A stretch of DNA of 5,617 bases, taken from the NCBI GenBank assembly GCA_002384725.1, contig DGBF01000061.1, positions 1-5,617 of the forward strand, given 5' to 3'. Numbering within the stretch: position 1 is the first letter of the stretch; each line of letters starts with the position of its first letter. The stretch comes from Flavobacteriales bacterium UBA4011 (GTDB lineage: Bacteria > Bacteroidota > Bacteroidia > Flavobacteriales_D > Crocinitomicaceae). Shown here piece after piece: positions 1 through 4,803 of the stretch. The notes under the pieces were generated by a model. It searched no databases. It was not told where the DNA came from and saw nothing but the letters and a program-made list of their open reading frames with translations. A program made the position numbers and the translations under genes.

Positions 1-95
1 CCATCAGTCCGACGATAATAACCGTTTCTGGCGTTGTTATATTCTTAACAATTGTAGTTCAGAGCATAAAATCAAGATTCAAAATTGTCGCGTAA
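1..95 (+). CDS. C-terminal end of a probable integral membrane protein (partial)
   Basis: Only the last 30 or so codons are in the window, in the frame starting at base 3 and ending with TAA at 93-95. The visible peptide begins ISPTIITVSGVVIF and continues with LTIVVQS, then a short basic tail (SIKSRFKIVA). This is one hydrophobic transmembrane helix followed by a positively charged cytoplasmic end. The pattern resembles the last helix of EamA/DMT-type transporters, where a polar turn is followed by a glycine-containing hydrophobic helix, but the fragment is too short for a family assignment. The other two forward frames stop or read as polar, cysteine-rich sequence. It could equally be the end of another multi-pass protein. 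No terminator lies directly behind it; the nearest is at 235-265. Confidence 0.45.
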   Translation, partial: ISPTIITVSGVVIFLTIVVQSIKSRFKIVA

Positions 96-182
96 GTCTC
101 AGTAATTCAGATAATTAATTGCATTAACATTTATTCTCAAAAATTTAACACTTCCTTAACCTTTATATCTATGCGGACATAT

Positions 183-190
183 TACATTTG
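183..190 (+). promoter_or_regulatory. Candidate -7 promoter element (TACATTTG)
   Basis: TACATTTG matches the Bacteroidota -7 consensus TAnnTTTG exactly. There is no TTG at the expected -33 distance; the closest sequence is TTAAC/CTTT near 156-164. Transcription would start near 195 and run into the strong terminator at 235-265, or read through toward the decayed gene at 321. In AT-rich DNA this 8-mer occurs by chance, so confidence is limited. Confidence 0.35.
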
Positions 191-194
191 TATC

Positions 195-266
195 ACAATT
201 TCATAGTTGTAGTTAGGTTTTTTAGTTTTAGCTCAAGAGGAATCGCGCCAGTGGTTCCTCTTTTTG
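195..266 (+). ncRNA. Candidate short RNA or attenuated leader
   Basis: The interval lies between a -7-like box (183-190) and an intrinsic terminator (stem 235-262) and contains no open reading frame that looks coding. If the promoter is real, the product is an RNA of about 70 nt with a U-rich 5' half and a 12-pair 3' hairpin. It might be an independent small RNA. It might also be the old leader of the decayed outer-membrane protein gene that starts near 321, with the hairpin acting as an attenuator. A third possibility is that the hairpin is simply the terminator for the upstream membrane protein gene 140 bases away. I do not recognise an Rfam family in it. Confidence 0.3.
235..265 (+). terminator. 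Rho-independent terminator
   Basis: AAGAGGAA (235-242) pairs perfectly with TTCCTCTT (255-262). The helix can extend inward through T-G, C-G, G-T and C-G pairs to a GCCA tetraloop at 247-250, giving 12 pairs. A T tract (TTTTTGTTT, from 261) follows on the plus strand. There is no T tract on the minus side, so it acts on rightward transcription only. It is the strongest hairpin I saw in the window. It ends either the partial gene at 1-95 or a short transcript from 183-190. Confidence 0.8.
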
Positions 267-320
267 TTTCACAGATTTTTCCACTCAATTCTTTTCTTAA
301 ATACGTTCAAATCTTTTATA

Positions 321-688
321 TAAAAAAATCTAATTCTAATTTTTTCAATCAGCCTAACGACCTATTCGTTTTAACAAACAATGCCATATACAGGTGTGGG
401 TAGAGGAGTGGTCGCCACCTTTTTTTCAGACTACCACTCGCTGGGTATAAATAGTTCCACCTTGGGTTGGCCTTTAGACTGGATTTTAGAACAATTAAAT
501 ACGTTTCTTTCAATGTCGGATTTATAAATGGTGGTTCTTATGAAGGATACGTTCCAGCTGGAGTCAACTTTATTTTGAGCGAAGGACGATACAAATTTGG
601 GGTTTCTTCGTAAGATTTGGTGCACCTTATTACAAAGAATGGAAATAGTGTTTCCATGGCATTTGGTTTTGTCCGCTTTAGATTTTAA
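321..688 (+). pseudogene. Decayed outer-membrane beta-barrel protein gene (DUF5723-like)
   Basis: Three pieces of one exported protein can be read. From about 324 the frame gives a signal peptide (KNLILIFSISLTTYSF, then a stop at 372-374, then Q). The same frame continues with GVGRGVVATFFSDYHSLGI and NSSTLG to about 467. The reading then moves to another frame (from about 461) with amphipathic strands such as YVSFNVGFINGGSYEGYVPA. This frame has a stop at 611-613, then continues to NSVSMAFGFVRFRF and the terminal TAA at 686-688. An N-terminal region with a 'DYHxLGINxxxLG'-type motif and a C-terminal strand ending in F recall the Bacteroidota DUF5723 family of barrel proteins (from memory, not searched). 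No start codon survives in frame, since position 318-323 reads ATATAA. Relatives are several hundred residues long, so most of the middle seems to have been deleted at the frame junction. The 3' stop overlaps the end of the convergent Nudix gene. Confidence 0.72.
639..657 (-). terminator. Weak candidate terminator of the TPR-nth-Nudix operon
   Basis: ATGGAAA (639-645) and TTTCCAT (651-657) form a perfect 7-pair stem with a 5-base loop. Read on the minus strand, the hairpin comes 27 bases after the Nudix stop codon and is followed by TCTTTG, a poor U tract. It sits inside the decayed gene, so it may have arisen after that gene lost function, or be chance. Confidence 0.3.
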
Positions 689-1317
689 TCGCGTCTACAA
701 AGGATTTCCTTCAGTTCGTTCAAAAGAATAGCAGTTGCTCCCCATATTATGCGATTTTCGTATAGAAAACAAGGTACATCTTTTAAAACCCGTCCATTTC
801 CGATGGGAATGTCAACTTCTGTTCGCAGTTTCTGATTAATTAAGTCATTTCCTGGTAAAAGGAATATAGATGCCACTTCACGCGGGTCTGGTATCAATTC
901 TATGTTCAATTCGGAATGGAAGAAAACATAAGGCTTGATATGGAAATTGCTGACAGGAATATAGATTTCAGTCATTGGGCCTATCAATTCACCCTTTTCA
1001 AAAGGCATGGCAATTTCTTCAAAACTTTCTCGTCGGGCGGTGTGTATGGAATCTTCGTCGGATGCATCGCGTTTGCCACCAGGGAAACTAATCTGTCCAC
1101 TGTGTGCGCCATTATATGTATTTCGCTGTGTTAGGAGTATATCAATTCCTCGATCCTTCTGCAACAAATGGATCGCAACAGCACTTTCTTTGGCATTGTT
1201 TACCTTCTTCAACGCATCACTCGACAAGCCACGCATGGGCATCATTTCCAAATGTGCGCGTTCGCCAGGCAATTCATTTGGTATTTGGTTTTTCAAGAAA
1301 GTCAACCAATCGCTCAT
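685..1317 (-). CDS. Nudix hydrolase, CoA pyrophosphatase type (NudL/UPF0035-like)
   Basis: A 210-aa cytoplasmic Nudix hydrolase. Members of this subgroup cleave the diphosphate of coenzyme A and its derivatives to 4'-phosphopantetheine and 3',5'-ADP, using Mg2+ or Mn2+. Residues 61-81 carry the CoA-pyrophosphatase signature (LLTQR, then HSGQISFPGG). Directly after it, residues 81-104 form the Nudix box with the metal-binding core RESFEE (96-101). The box ends in IAM rather than IGL, a substitution I also recall in E. coli NudL. Length is close to the family's usual 190-210 aa. The ATG overlaps the nth stop as ATGA (1314-1317), so translation is probably coupled to nth, and it is the last gene of the three-gene operon. 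Its stop overlaps the stop of the decayed plus-strand gene. CoA specificity is inferred from the signature; other Nudix substrates remain possible. Confidence 0.93.
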   Translation of the reverse strand: MSDWLTFLKNQIPNELPGERAHLEMMPMRGLSSDALKKVNNAKESAVAIHLLQKDRGIDILLTQRNTYNGAHSGQISFPGGKRDASDEDSIHTARRESFEEIAMPFEKGELIGPMTEIYIPVSNFHIKPYVFFHSELNIELIPDPREVASIFLLPGNDLINQKLRTEVDIPIGNGRVLKDVPCFLYENRIIWGATAILLNELKEILCRRD

Positions 1318-1961
1318 TGCACAAATTCTTTTTTGGCAGCCGTCGTTCCAATTTTACGTGTGATAAAATCTTTCTCCCATTTCGGACTTCTCGATGGCGA
1401 ATATTCTCTTCCGTAAAAAATGATTTGAAGGTGTAGTTTATTCCATAATTCTCTTGGAAAAACCTTTTTAGCATCCTTTTCTGTTTCAACTACATTTTTC
1501 CCTTTGGTAATTCCCCAACGAATCAAAAGCCGATGAATATGTGTATCTACAGGAAATGCAGGAACACCAAATGCCTGACTCATGACAACGCTAGCTGTTT
1601 TATGTCCGACCGCTGGAAGTTCTTCCAAAGCTTCAAAGCTCTGAGGTACTTCTCCGTTGTGTTTGGCCAACAATATTTCGCTCAAACCGTGTATTCCTTT
1701 GGATTTCATGGGAGATAAACCGCATGGACGAATAATTTCTTTGATTTCTTCCACCGTCATTTTAATCATGTCGTGTGGATTATTCGCTCTAGAAAAAAGG
1801 GAAGGAGTGATTTTGTTGACGCGCACATCTGTGCATTGCGCTGAAAGTAAAACGGCAATCAATAAAGTGTATGGGTCTATGTGGTCCAAGGGAACTGGAA
1901 CCTCCGGATACAATTTCTCCAATTCGTCAATTATATATTGGGCCTTTTCTTTCTTTGTCAT
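1314..1961 (-). CDS. nth: Endonuclease III-type DNA glycosylase/AP lyase, lacking the [4Fe-4S] motif
   Basis: A 215-aa base-excision-repair enzyme that removes oxidised pyrimidines from DNA and nicks the resulting abasic site by beta-elimination. The helix-hairpin-helix is at 115-122 (LPAVGHKT) with the catalytic lysine at K121. The catalytic aspartate is D139 in FPVDTHIHR. The N-terminal core LLIAVLLSAQCTD (33-45) is also typical. E. coli Nth ends with four cysteines (C-x6-C-x2-C-x5-C) that hold an iron-sulfur cluster. Here the equivalent region after LHLQIIFYGREYS (177-189) contains no cysteine at all, and the only cysteines are C43 and C80. Similar cluster-less tails are, as I recall, common in flavobacterial Nth, so this is probably a lineage trait rather than damage. 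The gene overlaps TPR upstream (ATGA, 1958-1961) and the Nudix gene downstream by 4 bases. Confidence 0.93.
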   Translation of the reverse strand: MTKKEKAQYIIDELEKLYPEVPVPLDHIDPYTLLIAVLLSAQCTDVRVNKITPSLFSRANNPHDMIKMTVEEIKEIIRPCGLSPMKSKGIHGLSEILLAKHNGEVPQSFEALEELPAVGHKTASVVMSQAFGVPAFPVDTHIHRLLIRWGITKGKNVVETEKDAKKVFPRELWNKLHLQIIFYGREYSPSRSPKWEKDFITRKIGTTAAKKEFVQ

Positions 1962-2569
1962 TTAATTTTGAATCCGTTGGTTACAAATTTCAAGAACTCT
2001 TTCCATTGACTTTTCTTCGTGAAGATTTTTTTCATTTCTTCCGCCGTGCTTTCCTTTTCTTGTCCTACAATTTTCCTTTCGTTAGAATTTGCTTGAATTT
2101 CAGGTATTTCAATAGTTTTGCCTTCTATTTCCGAAACGACATTTTGAAGATTTTTTTCTTGTTCACGAAGCGCATCAGAACGTCTGAATTTTTCTTTGGC
2201 CGAAATCATGTTGCCTTTCTTTTCCAGCAATAAACCCAAATTATTGTACACAATAGGATCGTTCGGGTCCATTTCTGCAGCTATTTCGTAATCTTCAATC
2301 GCTCCATCAATATCCCCGAAAAAGTCCTTGGCATGTCCACGAGAAGCATAACGATATGCGTAATCAGGTTGCAATTCTACACTTTTATTCAAATCCGCCA
2401 TGCTCTTCTCTTGTTGCTGCAGATGAATATACGCAACACCACGTTCCGAATACAATTCAGGAGCATTCGGATGTTGAGTTATAACTTTCGAATAGAGTTT
2501 AACGGCCTTTTCATAGTGCAATTCCTGCATTAATTTATAGGCTGATTCGTGTTCTTTATTGATAAACAT
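1958..2569 (-). CDS. Cytoplasmic tetratricopeptide repeat (TPR) protein
   Basis: A 203-aa protein with about four TPR units, roughly residues 3-35, 37-69, 71-103 and 105-137. They show the usual spacing and residues, for example YSERGVAYIHL, YRYASRGHAKDFFGD and VYNNLGLLLEKKGN, with proline-containing turns (HPNAPE, QPDY, DPNDP). TPR arrays bind protein partners; the partner here is unknown. There is no signal peptide or membrane segment, so it should be cytosolic. Residues 138-180 are charged and low in hydrophobics, probably a flexible or coiled linker. The last 25 residues (from MKKIF) form a basic, aromatic-containing segment that might be a separate binding element. It is the first gene of an operon with nth and the Nudix gene, joined by an ATGA overlap. 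A role in DNA repair is not shown by this linkage. The chosen ATG is the only one before the first repeat. Confidence 0.9.
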   Translation of the reverse strand: MFINKEHESAYKLMQELHYEKAVKLYSKVITQHPNAPELYSERGVAYIHLQQQEKSMADLNKSVELQPDYAYRYASRGHAKDFFGDIDGAIEDYEIAAEMDPNDPIVYNNLGLLLEKKGNMISAKEKFRRSDALREQEKNLQNVVSEIEGKTIEIPEIQANSNERKIVGQEKESTAEEMKKIFTKKSQWKEFLKFVTNGFKIK

Positions 2570-2571
2570 AA

Positions 2572-2579
2572 TATATTTG
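2572..2579 (+). promoter_or_regulatory. -7 promoter element of the 83-aa gene (TATATTTG)
   Basis: This is an exact TAnnTTTG match whose last base is 4 bases before the ATG at 2584. There is no clear TTG at -33. The box lies inside the 5' leader of the divergent TPR gene. The same box-to-ATG distance recurs at ruvX and def. Confidence 0.5.
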
Positions 2580-2583
2580 AACG

Positions 2584-2835
2584 ATGGATGACAAAAATAC
2601 CGACTTTCCGCAATATAGAAAACTGGCCAATGGTTTACGTTTTTATAAAATCAACTCTGCAATCGACTTTGAAGAGCTACAGACTGTAGGAAACAAAGTA
2701 TATCACTTTAAGTTCACAGCAGAACAATATCCAGAGAAGTTAAGAATAATGGACATGCTCGATATTGGAACCGAACACTACGAAATTCTTTCCACCGAAA
2801 GCTGGGACACGAAATTGATGACTGCGAGAAATTAA
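2584..2835 (+). CDS. Small protein of unknown function (83 aa)
   Basis: I do not recognise a named family. The 83-aa product is soluble-looking, with no signal peptide or membrane helix, and rich in aromatic and charged residues. Segments that read like folded protein are FPQYRKLANGLRFYKI (8-23), DFEELQTVGNKVYHFKF (28-44) and AEQYPEKLRIMDMLD (46-60), suggesting mixed alpha/beta structure. Support for being real: an exact -7 box lies 4 bases before the ATG, the composition is protein-like, and the frame neatly fills the space between TPR and dapD. It diverges from the TPR gene across 14 bases and its TAA (2833-2835) overlaps the convergent dapD stop (2832-2834). A second ATG at 2588 is out of frame. 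The function is unknown and I infer none from the neighbours. Confidence 0.75.
   Translation: MDDKNTDFPQYRKLANGLRFYKINSAIDFEELQTVGNKVYHFKFTAEQYPEKLRIMDMLDIGTEHYEILSTESWDTKLMTARN
2592..2599 (-). promoter_or_regulatory. Candidate -7 promoter element of the TPR-nth-Nudix operon (TATTTTTG)
   Basis: On the minus strand TATTTTTG matches TAnnTTTG and lies 22 bases before the TPR ATG (2569). It overlaps codons 3-6 of the divergent 83-aa gene. No well-placed TTG is visible at -33, so the call rests on the -7 match and position. Confidence 0.35.
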
Positions 2836-3641
2836 ACCGCTACGTCATTTTCTCGCAAAGCATCGTTCAAACTTGTCTTCAAATCAGTCGACGCTTTTCT
2901 TTTTCCGATAATCAGAGCACAAGGAACTTGAAATTCGCCTGCTGGAAAATTTTTCGTGTAAGAACCTGGTATCACAACGCTTCTTTCTGGAACTTTGCCT
3001 TTCATTTCAATCGGTTCGCTGCCCGTAATGTCAATTATTTTCGTCGACATAGTCAATACGACATTTGCTCCTAGAACTGCTTCTTTTCCAACGTGAACAC
3101 CTTCCACAACTATGCATCGCGATCCAATAAATGCTCCGTCCTCAATAATTACGGGTGATGCTTGCAAGGGTTCGAGCACACCACCGATGCCAACTCCACC
3201 GCTCAAATGAACGTTTTTTCCAATCTGCGCGCAAGATCCAACTGTCGCCCAAGTGTCGACCATGGTTCCTGAATCAACATAAGCACCGATGTTTATATAG
3301 GATGGCATCATGATTACTCCAGGTGCTATAAATGCACCATATCGAGCTACAGCGTGAGGAACAACACGAACTCCTAATTCTTTGTAGTTCGTTTTCAAAG
3401 CCATTTTGTCGTGAAATTCGAAAGGACCGACTTCAATAGTTTCCATTTTACGAATGGGGAAATACATAACTACGGCCTTTTTGACCCATTCATTCACCGT
3501 CCAATGACCAAATTCATTCGGCTCAGCCACACGAAGAATTCCTTTGTCTAGGTCTTCAATTACTGTTTCTATTGCAGTTCTGTAGGTTGGGTTTTCCAAA
3601 AGGGAGCGATTTTCCCAGGCTTCTTCGATTTTTGAGCGCAT
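2832..3641 (-). CDS. dapD: 2,3,4,5-tetrahydropyridine-2,6-dicarboxylate N-succinyltransferase
   Basis: The cytoplasmic enzyme transfers succinyl from succinyl-CoA to tetrahydrodipicolinate, in the succinylase route to meso-diaminopimelate (peptidoglycan) and lysine. It works as a trimer. With the ATG at 3641 the protein has 269 aa, near the usual 270-275. An N-terminal helical part (1-60, including AWENRSLL and EWVKKAVVMYFP) is followed by the left-handed beta-helix of hexapeptide repeats. These run from about 92 to 225, including RVVPHAVARYGAFIAPGVIM, YVDSGTMVDTWATVGSCAQI, GKNVHLSGGVGIGG, GAFIGSRCIVVEGV and SVVIPGSYTK. The C-terminal domain holds VPCALIIGKRK (239-249). The frame stays open to a TTG at 3671, but a TAnnTTTG box at 3660-3667 lies downstream of that TTG, and the family N-terminus fits the ATG. 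It overlaps the 83-aa gene by 4 bases at the 3' end and diverges from ruvX. Confidence 0.97.
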   Translation of the reverse strand: MRSKIEEAWENRSLLENPTYRTAIETVIEDLDKGILRVAEPNEFGHWTVNEWVKKAVVMYFPIRKMETIEVGPFEFHDKMALKTNYKELGVRVVPHAVARYGAFIAPGVIMMPSYINIGAYVDSGTMVDTWATVGSCAQIGKNVHLSGGVGIGGVLEPLQASPVIIEDGAFIGSRCIVVEGVHVGKEAVLGANVVLTMSTKIIDITGSEPIEMKGKVPERSVVIPGSYTKNFPAGEFQVPCALIIGKRKASTDLKTSLNDALRENDVAV

Positions 3642-3659
3642 ATTGTTGATATTAGATTG

Positions 3660-3667
3660 CAAAATTA
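3660..3667 (-). promoter_or_regulatory. -7 promoter element of dapD (TAATTTTG)
   Basis: On the minus strand TAATTTTG matches TAnnTTTG and ends 18 bases before the ATG at 3641, giving a leader of roughly 12 bases. No TTG lies at the standard -33 distance. It decides against the upstream TTG start at 3671, which would be untranscribed. Confidence 0.5.
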
Positions 3668-3709
3668 ACAATTGAATTTCATTCCATCGGGAAAATTCAA
3701 CTTAAATCC

Positions 3710-3717
3710 TAAATTTG
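3710..3717 (+). promoter_or_regulatory. -7 promoter element of ruvX (TAAATTTG)
   Basis: This is an exact TAnnTTTG match ending 4 bases before the ruvX ATG (3722). No TTG is seen 17-23 bases upstream. The position implies transcription starting at or beside the ATG, so a leaderless or nearly leaderless mRNA. Confidence 0.5.
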
Positions 3718-3721
3718 ACCC

Positions 3722-4138
3722 ATGCCAAAAACAATAGCGATAGATTTCGGATTAAAAAGAACAGGACTTGCCATTACGGACGAGAATTGCATTTTTGCTT
3801 TTGGTCACGAAACGGTCGAGTCTAGAAATCTCATGGTTTATCTTGAAAAATGGTTCGAAAAAGAGAATGTCGACACCCTCGTGCTCGGCGAACCAAAGCG
3901 TTTGAACAATGAAGACACGCATATCAGTGAAAATGTCAGAATGCTAAAAGCTGCATTGGTAAAACAGTTTCCGTCGAAAGAGGTGGTTATGATGGACGAA
4001 CGTTACACATCAAAAATGGCGAGCGAAACGATCGCTATGATGGGCGGTTCAAAAAAAGTGAAAAAAGACAAAGGTATAATCGATAAAGTAAGCGCGACGA
4101 TCATTCTTCAATCGTATTTGGACGAATACAAACGTTAG
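3722..4138 (+). CDS. ruvX: RuvX/YqgF-family putative Holliday junction resolvase / pre-16S rRNA nuclease
   Basis: A 138-aa single-domain protein with the RNase H-like fold of the YqgF family. E. coli YqgF processes the 5' end of pre-16S rRNA, and the family is also annotated as a Holliday junction resolvase. The acidic residues expected at the active site are visible: D8 in IDFGLKRTGLA, E57 in LVLGEPKRLN, D92/E93 in DERYTS, and D121 in DKVSATIILQSYL. The length of about 140 aa is standard for the family. There is no Shine-Dalgarno site and the ATG comes 4 bases after a -7 box. It is divergent from dapD and followed after 71 bases by def. A def neighbour is a usual arrangement in Flavobacteriia as far as I recall. 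Nothing in the sequence looks abnormal. Confidence 0.95.
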   Translation: MPKTIAIDFGLKRTGLAITDENCIFAFGHETVESRNLMVYLEKWFEKENVDTLVLGEPKRLNNEDTHISENVRMLKAALVKQFPSKEVVMMDERYTSKMASETIAMMGGSKKVKKDKGIIDKVSATIILQSYLDEYKR

Positions 4139-4176
4139 ACTTATCGATTTTTAAATATTTCTAACAGTTTTTTGTT

Positions 4177-4205
4177 TTGAATACTTCGTAATTGACTTAA
4201 ATTTA
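4177..4205 (+). promoter_or_regulatory. Candidate def promoter (TTG, 18-base spacer, TAAATTTA)
   Basis: TTG at 4177-4179 and TAAATTTA at 4198-4205 are 18 bases apart, close to the Bacteroidota -33/-7 layout; the last base of the -7 box is A instead of G. The box again ends 4 bases before the ATG (4210). If it is active, def and the lipoprotein gene can be transcribed separately from ruvX. Confidence 0.45.
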
Positions 4206-4209
4206 CGCC

Positions 4210-4800
4210 ATGATTTTACCAATTGTTGCCTATGGCGACCCTATTTTAAAGAAAGAAGGTGAGGAAATCGGAGACGATTATCCGAAGCTAAAAGAGTTGA
4301 TTGCCAATATGTTTGAGACGATGTATAATGCTCAAGGTGTTGGTCTTGCAGCTCCACAAATTGGTAAATCTATCCGATTATTTATCGTTGATGCAGCCCC
4401 TTTTGCCGAAGTAGAAGAAGGGGAAGAGTTGGATCCCATGGCGGAAGGATTAGAGAATTTCAAGAAAGTATTCATCAATCCTATTATTGAAGACGAGAGT
4501 GGTGAAGATTGGGGATTCAACGAAGGTTGTTTATCAATCCCCAAAATCCGCGAAGAAATATTCCGTAAAGAAAAGATTCACATCACCTATTATGACGAGA
4601 ATTGGGAGTTGAAAGCTGAAGAGTACAACGGCTATGCGGCTCGTATTATTCAGCATGAATATGATCATGTGGATGGAGTTCTGTTTACAGATCATCTATC
4701 AACTTTGAAACGTAAATTATTGACAAAAAAACTTCAAAATATATCAAAAGGGGAGGTTGAAGTCGATTACAGAATGAAATTCCCTATTAAAAAACGTTAG
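4210..4800 (+). CDS. def: Peptide deformylase
   Basis: A 196-aa cytoplasmic metalloenzyme that removes the N-formyl group from the initiator methionine of new proteins. All three family motifs are intact: motif I GVGLAAPQIG (43-52), motif II EGCLSIP (105-111) with metal ligand C107, and motif III QHEYDH (148-153) with ligands H149 and H153 and catalytic E150. Between motifs I and II there is an acidic stretch (about 67-83, EVEEGEELDPMAEG), an insertion I also associate with Bacteroidota enzymes; it lengthens the protein slightly relative to the 170-aa E. coli form. The basic tail KFPIKKR is unremarkable. A promoter-like element stands directly before the ATG, and the lipoprotein gene begins 3 bases after the stop, so these two genes are probably cotranscribed. 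Confidence 0.97.
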   Translation: MILPIVAYGDPILKKEGEEIGDDYPKLKELIANMFETMYNAQGVGLAAPQIGKSIRLFIVDAAPFAEVEEGEELDPMAEGLENFKKVFINPIIEDESGEDWGFNEGCLSIPKIREEIFRKEKIHITYYDENWELKAEEYNGYAARIIQHEYDHVDGVLFTDHLSTLKRKLLTKKLQNISKGEVEVDYRMKFPIKKR

Positions 4801-4803
4801 AAC

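Noticed and set aside
188..403. Open frame of 71 codons on the plus strand
   Set aside because: It runs through the terminator hairpin, starts inside the -7-like box, and is mostly T-rich low-complexity sequence. The protein-like signal in 324-467 is in another frame.
372..613. Stop-codon readthrough or recoding at the two TAA codons of the barrel remnant
   Set aside because: The lost start codon and the frame change with missing middle cannot be explained by recoding, so decay is the simpler reading.
431..625. Open frame of 64 codons on the minus strand
   Set aside because: It lies antisense to the decayed barrel gene; the plus-strand frames give recognisable barrel sequence and this one does not.
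916..1436. Several overlapping plus-strand open frames over the Nudix and nth genes
   Set aside because: They are antisense shadows of genes with intact catalytic motifs on the minus strand.
4139..4209. A terminator between ruvX and def
   Set aside because: The gap is AT-rich with a T run near 4168-4178, but I found no GC-containing hairpin in front of it.
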